Assembly: GCF_008369325.1 (NCBI RefSeq)
Contig: NZ_VOBI01000005.1
Span: 62,001-126,000, forward strand
Direction of reading: 5' to 3'
Source of the DNA: Pseudomonas sp. ANT_H12B
GTDB lineage: Bacteria > Pseudomonadota > Gammaproteobacteria > Pseudomonadales > Pseudomonadaceae
Length of the DNA stretch: 64,000 nucleotides
Below the pieces are notes generated by a model. The model was given only the letters and a program-made list of their open reading frames with translations, was not told where the DNA came from and made no database searches. This document shows positions 12,692 through 22,312 of the stretch, piece by piece. Every line of letters begins with the position of its first letter. The stretch's first letter is position 1. A program made the position numbers and the translations under genes.

Positions 12692-13159
12692 ATGCGCGCG
12701 CAAAACGGGCTTGAGCCTTTCGCACATCGTTGTCGCGTTTATTACGAGGACACCGATGCGGGCGGTATCGTGTATTACGTTAATTACCTCAAGTTTATGG
12801 AACGGGCTCGAACCGAGCGGCTCCGGGAGCTGGGCTTTGCCCAATCCCAGCTGGCAGGGGAGGACCTGTTGTTCGTCGTGCATTCCAGCGAAGCGCGTTA
12901 CCACGCGCCGGCGCGACTGGATGACGAGCTGCTGGTAAGCGCTGAAGTAATCGAATTGAACCGTGCCAGCCTGCGCTTCAAACAGCAGGTCAGGCGGGCT
13001 ACGGATAATGCGCTGCTCTGTGAAGGGCAGTTTTTGGTGGCCTGTGTGCGCACTGACAGTCTAAAACCCCGGGCCATTCCCGAAGCTCTACGTGCGGCCT
13101 TTGCCGACGTGAGCGGCGCGGGTACACACTCAAAGCAGGAGATAAAGCGTGGAAGCTAA
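12692..13159 (+). CDS. ybgC: Tol-Pal system acyl-CoA thioesterase YbgC
   Basis: 155 residues, hotdog fold. The active-site segment [26 protein letters not shown] carries the conserved Asp (DTD) of the 4-hydroxybenzoyl-CoA thioesterase-like family. YbgC hydrolyses acyl-CoA (or acyl-ACP-bound) thioesters and is usually the first gene of the tol-pal operon. Its end overlaps tolQ by 11 bases, which supports co-translation. It is separated from ruvB by 127 bases that probably contain the operon promoter. Confidence 0.94.
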   Translation: MRAQNGLEPFAHRCRVYYEDTDAGGIVYYVNYLKFMERARTERLRELGFAQSQLAGEDLLFVVHSSEARYHAPARLDDELLVSAEVIELNRASLRFKQQVRRATDNALLCEGQFLVACVRTDSLKPRAIPEALRAAFADVSGAGTHSKQEIKRGS

Positions 13160-13844
13160 CGTCGTCGACCATTCCTCCATGTGGAGCCTGGTCAGCAATG
13201 CCAGTATCGTGGTGCAACTGGTAATGCTGATCCTGGTAGCCGCATCCGTGACCTCATGGATCATGATCTTTCAGCGCAGCAATCTGCTGCGCGCCGGTCG
13301 ACGTGCCCTGGAGAGCTTCGAGGAGCGCTTCTGGTCGGGTATCGACCTGTCCAAGCTCTACCGTCAGGCCGGCAGTAACCCTGATCCGGATTCGGGCGTC
13401 GAGCAGATCTTCCGTGCCGGCTTCAAGGAATTTTCCCGTCTGCGTCAGCAGCCAGGCGTTGACCCGGAAGCGGTCATGGAAGGCGTGGCCCGTGCCATGC
13501 GCGTTGCGATCTCCCGCGAAGAAGAAAAGCTCGAGCAGAGCCTGCCGTTCCTCGCGACCGTCGGTTCTGTCAGCCCGTACATCGGTCTGTTCGGTACGGT
13601 CTGGGGCATCATGAACTCCTTCCGTGGTCTGGCCACTGCCCAGCAAGCGACCCTCGCCACCGTGGCCCCGGGTATCGCCGAAGCACTGATCGCGACCGCG
13701 ATCGGTCTGTTTGCTGCCATCCCGGCCGTTATCGCTTACAACCGTTTTGCTGCCCGCAGCGAAACCCTGCTGAGCCGTTACTACACCTTCGCCGATGAAT
13801 TCCAGGCGATCCTGCACCGCAAAGTGCACACCAGCGAAGAATAA
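13149..13844 (+). CDS. tolQ: Tol-Pal proton-channel subunit TolQ
   Basis: 231 residues, GTG start, overlapping ybgC. Three transmembrane helices (about residues 16-38, 138-160 and 170-192). The conserved [13 protein letters not shown] segment and the Thr/Ala-rich third helix ([22 protein letters not shown]) are typical of the TolQ/ExbB/MotA family. With TolR it harvests the proton gradient to energise TolA and aid outer-membrane constriction at division. Confidence 0.97.
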   Translation: MEANVVDHSSMWSLVSNASIVVQLVMLILVAASVTSWIMIFQRSNLLRAGRRALESFEERFWSGIDLSKLYRQAGSNPDPDSGVEQIFRAGFKEFSRLRQQPGVDPEAVMEGVARAMRVAISREEEKLEQSLPFLATVGSVSPYIGLFGTVWGIMNSFRGLATAQQATLATVAPGIAEALIATAIGLFAAIPAVIAYNRFAARSETLLSRYYTFADEFQAILHRKVHTSEE

Positions 13845-13858
13845 GCAGGTAATTTCCA

Positions 13859-14320
13859 ATGGCTTTAATCGCTCGAGCTCGCAAAAAGCGCAAGCCGGTC
13901 GCCGAGATGAACGTAGTGCCTTACATCGACGTGATGCTGGTACTGCTGGTCATCTTCATGGTGACCGCGCCGATGCTCAATCAGGGCGTGAAAGTTGATC
14001 TGCCCAAGGTTTCCAGCGAAGCCTTGCCGCAGGACAACAACACCCAGGTCCTGACCATTTCGATCAAGTCTGACAAGACCTACTACTGGAACCTTGGCAG
14101 CGAAGTCGACACCGAAAAGCAGCAGGACAAGGCCATGACCTTGCCGCAGATGACCGACGCCGTGACCAAGATCATTCGCGCCGGTACTGAAGGCGGCAAG
14201 CGCACCCAGGTGTTCATCCGCGGCGACAAGACCGTCGATTACGGTTCCGTCATGGGCGCCATGGGCGGACTGCAGAAAGCCGGGGTCGGTAATGTTGGCT
14301 TGATTACCGAGGCACCCTGA
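13859..14320 (+). CDS. tolR: Tol-Pal proton-channel subunit TolR
   Basis: 153 residues. A short basic N-terminus (ARARKKRKP) is followed by one transmembrane helix, VVPYIDVMLVLLVIFMVTAP, which contains the functionally essential Asp (near residue 23), and by a periplasmic ExbD-like domain. The stop TGA shares its last base with the tolA ATG (TGATG at 14318-14322), so the two are translationally coupled. Confidence 0.97.
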   Translation: MALIARARKKRKPVAEMNVVPYIDVMLVLLVIFMVTAPMLNQGVKVDLPKVSSEALPQDNNTQVLTISIKSDKTYYWNLGSEVDTEKQQDKAMTLPQMTDAVTKIIRAGTEGGKRTQVFIRGDKTVDYGSVMGAMGGLQKAGVGNVGLITEAP

Positions 14321-15399
14321 TGCAGCAAATGCGAGAGCCGTCCGCCTCGGAAAGCTACTTCTGGCCTAGTGTCTGGGCGCTTGTCTTGCACGTGCTGGTT
14401 TTCGGCATGCTGTTCGTCAGTTTCGCCTTCACACCGGAGCTGCCGCCTGCCAAGCCAATTGTCCAGGCAACCCTGTACCAGCTGAAATCGAAAAGTCAGG
14501 CGACCACCCAGACCAATCAGAAGATTGCGGGTGAGGCGAAGAAGTCTGCTGCGCGCCAGACTGAAGTCGAACAGATGGAACAGAAAAAGATCGAACAGGA
14601 AGCGATCAAAGCCGCGGAACAAAAGAAGGAAGATGCGGCTCAAAAAGCCGAAGAATCCAAGAAGGCTGACGAGACGAAGAAAGCGGATGAGGCAAAAAAG
14701 GCTGATGAAGCCAAGAAAGCCGATGAAGCGAAGAAAACTGCCGAAGCCAAAAAGGTCGAAGAGAAACAATTGGCTGATATAGCCAAGAAGAAATCGGAAG
14801 AAGAAGCCAAGAAAGCCGCTGAAGAAGAGGCCAAGAAAGCGGCCGCTGAAGAAGCCAAGAAGAAGATTGTCGAAGACGCGAAGAAGAAAGCCGCGGAAGA
14901 CGCCAAGAAGAAATCTGAAGCTGAAGAGGCGAAGAAGAAAGTCGCCGAAGATGCGAAGAAGAAAGCGGCTGCCGATGCCGCGAAGAAAAAATCGCAGGAA
15001 GCGGCACGTAAATCGGTCGAAGATAAAAAGGCTCAGGCCCTGGCAGACTTGCTTTCCGATACGCCGCAGCGTCAGCAGGCCCTGGCGGATGAGCAAGGTG
15101 ATGAGGTCGCGGGTAACTTCGACGATCTGATTCGCTCGCGCGCTTCTGAAGGTTGGGCGCAGCCACCGTCGGCCCGCAAGGGCATGAAAGTGATCCTGCA
15201 GATCAGCATGCTGCCTGACGGAACGATCTCCGGCGTATCGGTTGCCCGTTCCAGTGGTGATGTGCCGTTCGACAGTTCAGCGGTAGCGGCAGTAAAAAAT
15301 ATTGGTCGTTTGACCGAAATGCAGGGTCTGAAGCCAGCTGATTTCGCACCCTATCGTTCATTCAAGATGACATTCACACCTGAGGATCTAGCCTTGTGA
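14320..15399 (+). CDS. tolA: Cell-envelope protein TolA
   Basis: 359 residues in three parts: one N-terminal membrane helix (about 14-36), a long Lys/Ala/Glu-rich helical domain (about 60-240) built of imperfect KKADEA and EAKKKA units, and a C-terminal periplasmic domain (about 255-359) that contacts Pal and TolB. The repetitive part is low in complexity and may vary in length between strains. Its stop overlaps the tolB start (GTGA, 15396-15399). A long open frame on the other strand is a by-product of this repeat. Confidence 0.96.
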   Translation: MQQMREPSASESYFWPSVWALVLHVLVFGMLFVSFAFTPELPPAKPIVQATLYQLKSKSQATTQTNQKIAGEAKKSAARQTEVEQMEQKKIEQEAIKAAEQKKEDAAQKAEESKKADETKKADEAKKADEAKKADEAKKTAEAKKVEEKQLADIAKKKSEEEAKKAAEEEAKKAAAEEAKKKIVEDAKKKAAEDAKKKSEAEEAKKKVAEDAKKKAAADAAKKKSQEAARKSVEDKKAQALADLLSDTPQRQQALADEQGDEVAGNFDDLIRSRASEGWAQPPSARKGMKVILQISMLPDGTISGVSVARSSGDVPFDSSAVAAVKNIGRLTEMQGLKPADFAPYRSFKMTFTPEDLAL

Positions 15400-16697
15400 G
15401 AAACCTTCTTCGAGGACTGTTTGTAGTCATGCTCTGCTTTGCAGGACTGGCCATGGCAGAAGAAAAAAATATCCTGGTCAGCAGTGGTAGCTCCCAGGCA
15501 ACTCCGATTGCTGTCGTACCGTTCGGCTTCCAGGGTGGCACCGTGCTGCCGGACGACATGTCCGAAATCATCGGCAATGACCTGCGCAACTCGGGTTACT
15601 ACGCGCCGATTCCAAAGCAGAACATGATCAGCCAGCCGAGCCAGGCCAGCGAAATCATTTTCCGTGACTGGAAGGCGGTAGGCGCCCAGTACATTATGGT
15701 TGGCAGTATCGTTCCAGCGGGCGGTCGCCTGCAGGTTCAATACGCTCTGTTCAACGTCGCCACCGAGCAGCAAGTGCTGACCGGCAGCGTGTCGGGCAGC
15801 ATCGATCAACTGCGCGACATGTCGCACTACATCGCCGACCAGTCGTTCGAAAAACTCACCGGTATCAAAGGTGCGTTCTCGACTCGCCTGCTATACGTGA
15901 CGGCCGAGCGTTTTTCCGAGAAGAACACTCGCTACACGCTGCAACGTTCGGACTATGACGGTGCCCGCGCCGTGACACTGCTGCAATCGCGCGAGCCAAT
16001 TCTGTCACCGCGTTTCGCACCGGATGGCAAGCGCATCGCTTATGTGTCGTTTGAGCAGAAGCGTCCGCGCATCTTCATGCAGAACATCGACACCGGTCGC
16101 CGTGAACAGATCACTAACTTCGAAGGCCTGAACGGTGCGCCAGCATGGTCGCCGGATGGTCAGCGACTGGCATTCGTACTGTCGAAAGACGGTAACCCGG
16201 ACATCTATGTGATGAACCTGGGTTCGCGTCAGATCACTCGTGTTACCAAAGGTCCCGGCATCAACACCGAGCCGTTCTGGGGTAAAGATGGTTCGACCAT
16301 CTACTTCACTTCCGACCGTGGCGGCAAGCCACAGATCTATAAAACCAGCGTCGGTGGTGGCGGTGCGGAGCGAGTGACCTTCATCGGTAACTACAACGCC
16401 AACCCTAAGCTTTCGGCTGACGAAAAGACCCTGGTGATGATTCACCGCCAGGAGGGCTTCACCAATTTCAAGGTGGCAGCCCAGGATTTGCAGCGAGGTA
16501 GTGTAAAGATCCTCACTGATAGCACTCTGGACGAGTCGCCTACTGTTGCGCCCAACGGCACCATGGTAATCTACGCCACCCGCCAGCAGGGCCGGGGAGT
16601 CTTGATGCTCGTGTCCATTAATGGACGCGTAAGGCTCCCGCTTCCTACCGCACAAGGCGAAGTCAGAGAACCTTCCTGGTCCCCTTACCTGAACTGA
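15396..16697 (+). CDS. tolB: Tol-Pal system protein TolB
   Basis: 433 residues, GTG start. A signal peptide (cleavage near AMAEE, about residue 22) leads to an N-terminal alpha/beta domain and a six-bladed beta-propeller made of repeats such as [31 protein letters not shown] and [16 protein letters not shown]. Periplasmic; binds Pal and TolA. The ATG of pal follows after 52 bases, so pal may also have its own promoter. Confidence 0.97.
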   Translation: MRNLLRGLFVVMLCFAGLAMAEEKNILVSSGSSQATPIAVVPFGFQGGTVLPDDMSEIIGNDLRNSGYYAPIPKQNMISQPSQASEIIFRDWKAVGAQYIMVGSIVPAGGRLQVQYALFNVATEQQVLTGSVSGSIDQLRDMSHYIADQSFEKLTGIKGAFSTRLLYVTAERFSEKNTRYTLQRSDYDGARAVTLLQSREPILSPRFAPDGKRIAYVSFEQKRPRIFMQNIDTGRREQITNFEGLNGAPAWSPDGQRLAFVLSKDGNPDIYVMNLGSRQITRVTKGPGINTEPFWGKDGSTIYFTSDRGGKPQIYKTSVGGGGAERVTFIGNYNANPKLSADEKTLVMIHRQEGFTNFKVAAQDLQRGSVKILTDSTLDESPTVAPNGTMVIYATRQQGRGVLMLVSINGRVRLPLPTAQGEVREPSWSPYLN

Positions 16698-16749
16698 CGC
16701 GGCGCTATACGTTTTACTTAACACACTGGGGTTCATTAGGAGTTTTACG

Positions 16750-17247
16750 ATGGAAATGCTGAAGTTTGGTAAATTTGCTGCGCTGGCTCTGGCCATGGCT
16801 GTAGCTGTAGGTTGCTCGTCCAAAGGCGGCGACAACGCCGGTGAAGGCGCTGTTGATCCAAACGCTGGTTACGGCGCAAACACTGGTGCCGTTGACGGTT
16901 CCCTGAGCGAAGAAGCTGCTCTGCGCGCAATCACCACCTTCTACTTCGAATACGACAGCTCGGACCTGAAGCCAGAAGCCATGCGCGCTCTGGACGTTCA
17001 CGCCAAAGACCTGAAAGCAAACGGCGCTCGCGTTGTTCTGGAAGGCAACACCGACGAACGTGGTACTCGTGAGTACAACATGGCACTGGGCGAGCGTCGT
17101 GCGAAAGCCGTTCAGCGCTACCTGGTACTGCAAGGTGTTTCCCCAGCTCAGCTGGAATTGGTTTCCTACGGCGAAGAGCGTCCAGTTGCTACCGGCAACG
17201 ACGAGCAGTCCTGGGCTCAAAACCGTCGCGTCGAACTGCGTAAGTAA
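16750..17247 (+). CDS. pal: Peptidoglycan-associated lipoprotein Pal
   Basis: 165 residues. The lipoprotein signal ends in a lipobox with Cys at about residue 22 (AVAVGC-SS), followed by a Gly/Asn-rich linker and an OmpA-like peptidoglycan-binding domain with the hallmark [20 protein letters not shown]. Anchored in the outer membrane, it links it to peptidoglycan and to TolB. Ribosome site TTAGGAG precedes the ATG. Confidence 0.97.
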   Translation: MEMLKFGKFAALALAMAVAVGCSSKGGDNAGEGAVDPNAGYGANTGAVDGSLSEEAALRAITTFYFEYDSSDLKPEAMRALDVHAKDLKANGARVVLEGNTDERGTREYNMALGERRAKAVQRYLVLQGVSPAQLELVSYGEERPVATGNDEQSWAQNRRVELRK

Positions 17248-17253
17248 TTCGTC

Positions 17254-18093
17254 ATGCGAACGTGCCGTCGTGCTGTAACTGTTCTGGCTCTCAGCCTCGC
17301 ACCGCTTGCGGTGTGGGCTGCGGTTCCTGTGGTCGATAACGACTCCGGCTATAACAATAGCGGGAGCAATAATCCGCCTGCAGGTTACGGTACGAACGGC
17401 GCCTATGCCGGGGGAGGGGTTTCGGCCCCTGTCTCGGCACAGGGCGAGCTGTTCAACCAGCTCCAATCAATGCAGGATCAGCTCTCACGCCAACAAGGTG
17501 TGATCGAAGTTCTGCAAAATGATGTAGCGCGCATGAAGCAAGAAAACCTGGAGCGATATCAGGATCTTGATCGGCGCATAGGAACCGGCGTTGCACCAGC
17601 CGCGACTCCTGATAATTCTTCCACCGGCGGCAGTTTGAACGCCCCCGGTGCTGCAGCGGGCGCAGGTGCAGGAGCGGCAGCCGCTCAAGCACCCGCCGCG
17701 GGTAGCGAACCGGCTGACCCGGCGAAAGAAAAACTGTACTACGATGCAGCCTTCGATCTGATCAATGCCAAGGATTTCGACAAGGCCAGTCAGGCTTTTG
17801 CCGCATTCCTGCGCAAATACCCGAACAGCCAATACGCGGGCAACGCCCAGTACTGGTTGGGCGAAGTGAACCTGGCCAAAGGCGATCTGCAAGGTGCAGG
17901 TCAGGCATTTGCCAAGGTTTCGCAGCTGTACCCTAAGCACCCTAAAGTGCCTGATTCGCTGTACAAGCTCGCTGATGTGGAGCGCCGCCTGGGACATCCC
18001 GACAAGGTCAAAGGCATTCTGCAACAGGTCGTGTCCCAATATCCGGGCACTTCCGCCGCTCAGCTGGCCCAGCGTGATCTGCAGAAAATGTAA
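17254..18093 (+). CDS. cpoB: Cell-division coordinator CpoB
   Basis: 279 residues, the last gene of the tol-pal operon, 6 bases after pal. Signal peptide (about 1-22, ending VWA-A), a coiled coil (LFNQLQSMQDQLSRQQGVIE, about 65-105), a Gly/Ala-rich linker, then TPR repeats (about 155-279) such as ALFDLINAKDFDKASQAF-like and SQYAGNAQYWLGEV. CpoB coordinates PBP1B peptidoglycan synthesis with Tol constriction in E. coli. A terminator follows. Confidence 0.94.
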   Translation: MRTCRRAVTVLALSLAPLAVWAAVPVVDNDSGYNNSGSNNPPAGYGTNGAYAGGGVSAPVSAQGELFNQLQSMQDQLSRQQGVIEVLQNDVARMKQENLERYQDLDRRIGTGVAPAATPDNSSTGGSLNAPGAAAGAGAGAAAAQAPAAGSEPADPAKEKLYYDAAFDLINAKDFDKASQAFAAFLRKYPNSQYAGNAQYWLGEVNLAKGDLQGAGQAFAKVSQLYPKHPKVPDSLYKLADVERRLGHPDKVKGILQQVVSQYPGTSAAQLAQRDLQKM

Positions 18094-18115
18094 GGCAGTT
18101 TGACCCGTTTCGAAG

Positions 18116-18141
18116 AAACCCGCGCTTGTCGCGGGTTTTTT
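18116..18141 (+). terminator. Terminator of the tol-pal operon
   Basis: AAACCCGCG / CGCGGGTTT with a five-base loop and six T, about 25 bases after cpoB. Confidence 0.93.
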
Positions 18142-18258
18142 CGTTAGAATTCACCCCCTTTTTTGAAACACGCTTTTTGGGATCTGCGCATTGGCGGGGT
18201 TCCTCAAAGTGCCTGACGGAGGCGGACAGCCTGTTTAGCTGTTACGCCCGTGGCGACT

Positions 18259-18906
18259 ATGCAAGACACATTGAGAATTACCGAAGTTTTCTACTCGTTG
18301 CAGGGTGAAACGCGGACTGCCGGGCTGCCCACTGTTTTTGTGCGCCTGACCGGTTGCCCATTGCGTTGCCAGTACTGCGACAGCGCCTACGCGTTCACTG
18401 GCGGCACCATTCGTACCCTCGACGACATCCTTGAGCAAGTAGCCGGTTTTCGTCCGCGTTACGTCTGCGTCACGGGCGGTGAGCCCCTGGCGCAACCCAA
18501 CGCCATCCCATTGCTCAAGCAACTGTGCGACGCCGGATACGAAGTGTCGCTGGAAACCAGCGGCGCTCTGGACATCTCTGCGGTCGATCCACGGGTCAGT
18601 CGCGTTGTCGATCTGAAAACCCCGGGTTCGAAAGAAGCCCACCGCAACCGCTACGAGAACATCGAACTGCTCACGCCCAACGATCAGGTGAAGTTTGTCA
18701 TCTGCTCGCGGGAAGACTATGACTGGGCCGTGTCCAAGCTGATTCAGTACGGTCTGGATCAGCGTGCCGGCGAAGTCCTGTTCTCACCAAGTCACCATGA
18801 CCTGAACGCTCGGGACCTGGCGGACTGGGTGGTGGCGGACAACCTGCCAGTGCGTCTGCAATTGCAGTTGCATAAATATCTTTGGAATGACGAGCCGGGG
18901 CGCTGA
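18259..18906 (+). CDS. queE: 7-carboxy-7-deazaguanine synthase QueE
   Basis: 215 residues from the ATG at 18259; a GTG at 18250 is possible but adds only three residues. A radical SAM enzyme with the cluster motif C-x3-C-x2-C in [14 protein letters not shown] (near residue 30) and the SAM-binding VTGGEPLAQ. It converts carboxy-tetrahydropterin to 7-carboxy-7-deazaguanine in queuosine synthesis. queC begins at the next base, so the two act in one pathway from one transcript. Confidence 0.95.
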   Translation: MQDTLRITEVFYSLQGETRTAGLPTVFVRLTGCPLRCQYCDSAYAFTGGTIRTLDDILEQVAGFRPRYVCVTGGEPLAQPNAIPLLKQLCDAGYEVSLETSGALDISAVDPRVSRVVDLKTPGSKEAHRNRYENIELLTPNDQVKFVICSREDYDWAVSKLIQYGLDQRAGEVLFSPSHHDLNARDLADWVVADNLPVRLQLQLHKYLWNDEPGR

Positions 18907-18907
18907 A

Positions 18908-19600
18908 ATGACTGAACAACTGAACACTGCTGAAAAACGTGCGGTCATCCTGCTGTCCGGTGGACTGGACTCCGCCACCGTCGTGGCCATGGCCCGAGCC
19001 GAAGGCTATCGCTGCTACACCATGAGCTTCGATTACGGTCAGCGCTCACAGGCTGAACTGCACGCCGCTGAGCGTGTTGCCCGGGATCTGGGTGTGGTCG
19101 AACACAAGGTGATCGGTCTGAACTTGAATGGCATCGGCGGCTCGGCGTTGACCGACAGCAGCATCGACGTGCCGCAAGAGGCAGGAGAAGGCATTCCGGT
19201 GACTTACGTGCCGGCGCGCAACACGGTGTTTCTGTCACTCGCGCTGGGTTGGGCCGAAGTGCTGGGCGCGCGTGACATCTTTATCGGTGTGAACGCCGTG
19301 GATTACTCCGGTTACCCGGACTGCCGTCCAGAGTTCATCGAGTCCTTCGAGCGCATGGCCAATCTGGCGACCAAGGCCGGTGTTGAAGGGAATGGCTTCC
19401 GTATCCAGGCGCCCCTGCAGAACCTGAGCAAGGCGCAAATCGTCCAGGCCGGGGTGAAGCTTGGCGTGGATTACGGGCTGACCGTTTCCTGCTATCAGGC
19501 TGACGATAACGGCCGTGCGTGCGGCAAATGCGACAGCTGCCGACTGCGCGCGGAAGGCTTTGCGGCAGCCGGAATCAGCGATCCAACCCCTTATTTTTGA
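18908..19600 (+). CDS. queC: 7-cyano-7-deazaguanine synthase QueC
   Basis: 230 residues from the ATG at 18908. PP-loop ATPase motif [16 protein letters not shown] near the N-terminus, and a C-terminal zinc site in [17 protein letters not shown]. It converts the QueE product to preQ0 with ATP and ammonia. The start lies one base after the queE stop, with GGGGCG as ribosome site. Confidence 0.96.
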   Translation: MTEQLNTAEKRAVILLSGGLDSATVVAMARAEGYRCYTMSFDYGQRSQAELHAAERVARDLGVVEHKVIGLNLNGIGGSALTDSSIDVPQEAGEGIPVTYVPARNTVFLSLALGWAEVLGARDIFIGVNAVDYSGYPDCRPEFIESFERMANLATKAGVEGNGFRIQAPLQNLSKAQIVQAGVKLGVDYGLTVSCYQADDNGRACGKCDSCRLRAEGFAAAGISDPTPYF

Positions 19601-19618
19601 TTTATTACAAATTAGGTG

Positions 19619-19646
19619 TTGAATAGTCCTTAAAAATCAGTATTAT
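19619..19646 (+). promoter_or_regulatory. Sigma-70-type promoter of tRNA-Lys
   Basis: TTGAAT (19619-19624), 16-base spacer, TATTAT (19641-19646), followed 17 bases later by the tRNA. The spacer is A/T-rich and the downstream bases GCGCC resemble a stringent discriminator. Confidence 0.75.
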
Positions 19647-19663
19647 ACGCGCCACCACACAGC

Positions 19664-19739
19664 GGGTCGTTAGCTCAGTTGGTAGAGCAGTTGGCTTTTA
19701 ACCAATTGGTCGTAGGTTCGAATCCCACACGACCCACCA
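19664..19739 (+). tRNA. tRNA-Lys (anticodon TTT)
   Basis: 76 bases with full cloverleaf: acceptor GGGTCGT/ACGACCC, D arm GCTC-AGTTGGTA-GAGC, anticodon loop CTTTTAA with anticodon TTT, T arm with GGTTCGAATCC, and an encoded CCA end. It reads AAA/AAG lysine codons. Confidence 0.98.
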
Positions 19740-19750
19740 TTTTAAAAAAT

Positions 19751-19791
19751 CTGGAAGGCCCACGTAAGTGAGGATTTCCGGGTTTTTTTTT
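19751..19791 (+). terminator. Terminator after tRNA-Lys
   Basis: An imperfect stem (CTGGAAGGCCCAC with GTGAGGATTTCCG, one bulge) is followed by nine T. It lies 12 bases past the tRNA. Confidence 0.8.
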
Positions 19792-20000
19792 GCCCGCGAT
19801 TTGAGGTCATCTCAGTCCGGGGCTGCATCGCGTGACGCAGGTCAGAATCATCTTTTGCATCCACGGGATATTCTGTAGCCTTGCGCAGCTTCAACGCTGT
19901 CCGTGCCTGATGATACTCACTCTCCCGGCGGTACCCTGAAGGGTCCGGAGCCGGGTGTATACTCGACTTTCGCGCGAAAGCGCCTGCAGGTCTTGCGAAT

Positions 20001-21059
20001 ATGACGCAGATTTCTGAACGCCTTCTGGTTCAAGCCCACCTCGACGCCAAGCAGCCCAAGCCGCTGACAGCCGACGAGGAGGCTTATTACCGTGCCGCCA
20101 TCGCTGCCGAGCTCAAAGCTCAGGACGCGGTGCTGGTTGCTCACTTCTATTGCGATCCGGTCATTCAGGCCCTGGCCGAAGAAACCGGTGGCTGTGTCTC
20201 CGACTCGCTGGAGATGGCCCGCTTCGGTAACGCCCACCCGGCCAAGACCGTGGTGGTCGCCGGCGTGAAGTTCATGGGCGAAACCGCCAAAATCCTCAAT
20301 CCCGAAAAACGCGTGCTGATGCCGACCCTGGAAGCAACCTGCTCGCTGGATCTGGGTTGCTCTGTCGATGAATTCTCGGCGTTCTGTGATCAGCACCCGG
20401 AACGTACGGTGGTGGTGTATGCCAACACCTCGGCGGCGGTCAAGGCGCGGGCGGATTGGGTGGTGACTTCAAGCTGCGCGCTGGAAATCGTCGAAAGCCT
20501 AATGGATAACGGCGAAACCATTATCTGGGCCCCCGACAAGCACCTGGGCACTTATATCCAGCGCAAGACCGGTGCCGACATGCTGCTATGGGACGGTGCC
20601 TGCATCGTTCACGAAGAGTTCAAGTCCAAACAGCTCGAAGACATGAAGGCGCTGTACCCGGACGCAGCGATTCTGGTGCACCCGGAGTCGCCGACGTCGG
20701 TGATCGAGTTGGCGGATGCCGTCGGCTCCACCAGTCAGTTGATTGCGGCAGCGCAGAGCCTGCCAAACAAGACCTTTATCGTCGCCACTGATCGCGGCAT
20801 TTTCTACAAGATGCAGCAGCTGTGCCCGGACAAGGTCTTCATCGAAGCGCCAACGGCCGGTAACGGCGCAGCATGCCGCAGTTGCGCACATTGCCCGTGG
20901 ATGGCGATGAATACCCTTGAGCGCACGCTGAAGAGCTTGAAGGAGGGGACTAACGAGATCTTTGTTGATCCTGCGCTGATTCCACAAGCGATTCGGCCGC
21001 TCAAGCGCATGCTCGACTTCACCCAGGCAGCGCGGATGAAACTGGCCGGCAACGCCTGA
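20001..21059 (+). CDS. nadA: Quinolinate synthase A
   Basis: 352 residues, starting [17 protein letters not shown]. It condenses iminoaspartate with dihydroxyacetone phosphate to quinolinate in NAD synthesis and needs a [4Fe-4S] cluster. Visible conserved parts are [32 protein letters not shown] and the Cys-rich [16 protein letters not shown] near residue 290. A plausible -10 box (TATACT, 19958-19963) lies upstream. A strong terminator follows. Confidence 0.96.
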   Translation: MTQISERLLVQAHLDAKQPKPLTADEEAYYRAAIAAELKAQDAVLVAHFYCDPVIQALAEETGGCVSDSLEMARFGNAHPAKTVVVAGVKFMGETAKILNPEKRVLMPTLEATCSLDLGCSVDEFSAFCDQHPERTVVVYANTSAAVKARADWVVTSSCALEIVESLMDNGETIIWAPDKHLGTYIQRKTGADMLLWDGACIVHEEFKSKQLEDMKALYPDAAILVHPESPTSVIELADAVGSTSQLIAAAQSLPNKTFIVATDRGIFYKMQQLCPDKVFIEAPTAGNGAACRSCAHCPWMAMNTLERTLKSLKEGTNEIFVDPALIPQAIRPLKRMLDFTQAARMKLAGNA

Positions 21060-21076
21060 TTCGCCGACGGTGAGCC

Positions 21077-21109
21077 AAAAAAACGCCCCGATTTTGTCGG
21101 GGCGTTTTT
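21077..21109 (+). terminator. Terminator between nadA and the RDD gene
   Basis: AAAACGCCCCGA / TCGGGGCGTTTTT hairpin with A and T runs on its two sides; it can serve both convergent genes. Confidence 0.93.
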
Positions 21110-21121
21110 GCATCTGCTGGA

Positions 21122-21610
21122 TTACTTGGTTTTCTTTGGAATCCGCACGAGCTGGGTATTGGAATACATGTCATGCCAGCTGCGCTTCTGTTGGTCGAAC
21201 AGTGACCAGATGAATCCCAGGCCGACGCACAGTAGCGAAGCGATCGATACCACAAAACGCAGCAGTGCCTGCCACAGGCTAATGGAAGAGCCGTCGGCGT
21301 TCTGCACGCGGATGCACCACACCTGCATCCCCAGAGTCTGGCCGGACCAAGTCCAGAACTTGGCAAAGAAGCCGAACAACACGAACAGCAGCACCGTCGA
21401 CAGCAACGGATCACCGTCCAGTGCGCCGGCCTCGGTCAGGGTGCGCATTTTGTCTTCGCCGATGATCGCCATCTGGATCACCTTGTAAATGCCGCTGGTG
21501 ACGATCAGCAGGGCGGTACACAACAAGAAGTCATAGAACATCGCTGCCAGACGACGACCCAGGCCAGCGGCAGGAAATTCGCCCTGGGGATTCAGCAGGT
21601 GTTTCGACAT
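21122..21610 (-). CDS. RDD-family membrane protein
   Basis: 162 residues from the ATG at 21610 (MSKHLLNPQGEFPAAGLGRR). About three or four membrane helices (near 24-46, 70-92, 108-130). The RDD family signature residues appear as GRRLAAMFYDFLL and later FDQQKRSWHDMYSNT. Function is not well defined; some RDD proteins act in ion exchange. An earlier in-frame ATG at 21640 lacks a ribosome site. It lies downstream of capB but a terminator separates the two. Confidence 0.87.
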   Translation of the reverse strand: MSKHLLNPQGEFPAAGLGRRLAAMFYDFLLCTALLIVTSGIYKVIQMAIIGEDKMRTLTEAGALDGDPLLSTVLLFVLFGFFAKFWTWSGQTLGMQVWCIRVQNADGSSISLWQALLRFVVSIASLLCVGLGFIWSLFDQQKRSWHDMYSNTQLVRIPKKTK

Positions 21611-21658
21611 GGCAGGACTCTCGGCGGAAAAAGAAGCCATTTTACGGGTTTACGCGCA

Positions 21659-21696
21659 CAAAAAAGCCCCTGATGTCAGCATCAGGGGCTTTTTCG
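21659..21696 (-). terminator. Terminator of capB
   Basis: AAAAAGCCCCTGATG / CATCAGGGGCTTTTT with a short loop; A and T runs on both sides, 12 bases past the capB stop on the minus strand. Confidence 0.93.
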
Positions 21697-21707
21697 TTAC
21701 AGAAGAT

Positions 21708-21920
21708 TTAGGCTTCTGCTTGTACTTCGTCAGCCTGCATGCCTTTCTGGCCTTGCACAGCAACGAAAGTCACTTTCTGGCCTTCTTTCAGGCTTTTGAA
21801 GCCGTTGCCCTGAATAGCGCGGAAATGCACGAACAGATCCGGACCGCTTTCTGGAGTGATAAAACCAAAACCTTTCTCGTCGTTAAACCACTTGACGGTA
21901 CCGCTCTGACGTTGGGACAT
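21708..21920 (-). CDS. capB: Cold-shock protein, CapB/CspA type
   Basis: 70 residues, a single cold-shock domain with RNP1 (KGFGFI) and RNP2 (LFVHF), beginning [20 protein letters not shown]. It binds single-stranded nucleic acid and melts RNA structure. Ribosome site AAGGAAAT sits before the ATG. A long gap follows upstream, fitting the long structured leaders common in cold-shock genes, though I cannot place the transcription start. Confidence 0.94.
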   Translation of the reverse strand: MSQRQSGTVKWFNDEKGFGFITPESGPDLFVHFRAIQGNGFKSLKEGQKVTFVAVQGQKGMQADEVQAEA

Positions 21921-22312
21921 TTCTTATTTCCTTTGACGCTAAAAATTAATGACAGCCTCCTTCTCATGAAAGAGTACTGGGGCTGGTTGCAGGAGAGTAA
22001 GAAGACGTCGAACGGGATGTAGCTAACTTGTAGGCTACTGCCCAGGTCACGATTCCAAGCGACCCATGCAAACACAGTGAACAAACTCTACGCCAACTAC
22101 GGGAGAAAAAACAAGCCCTGTAAAAGGCCCGGATTTGCTCAGGTTGGTGGCGTTTTGGCGCCAACTAGTACTGGCTTATGCGATAGAGGTGTTCAATTGT
22201 TTTCGATCGTTATAAGCCAAGTTCGTAATCGAAGGTATGCACTGTTTTATGGCGGTTGCGTTACACATTAGTGCACTGTTAACGCAACCGCGTTACTTAT
22301 AGAAACAGTCAA
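21921..22312 (-). other. Long leader/intergenic region upstream of capB
   Basis: 392 bases between capB and the end of gcvT, without a supported gene. It probably contains the capB promoter and leader on the minus strand; a TATAAC -10 candidate lies near 22212. It also holds a strong hairpin next to gcvT, listed separately. Confidence 0.5.
22252..22291 (-). other. Hairpin after gcvT (12-bp perfect arms)
   Basis: GCGGTTGCGTTA (22252-22263) pairs perfectly with TAACGCAACCGC (22280-22291). It begins about 20 bases past the gcvT stop. No T run follows, so it may stabilise or end the gcv mRNA by a Rho-dependent or processing route. Confidence 0.6.

Noticed and set aside
14239..15096. Minus-strand open frame rich in Phe/Leu opposite tolA
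   Set aside because: Product of the Lys/Ala repeat read backwards; tolA is certain.
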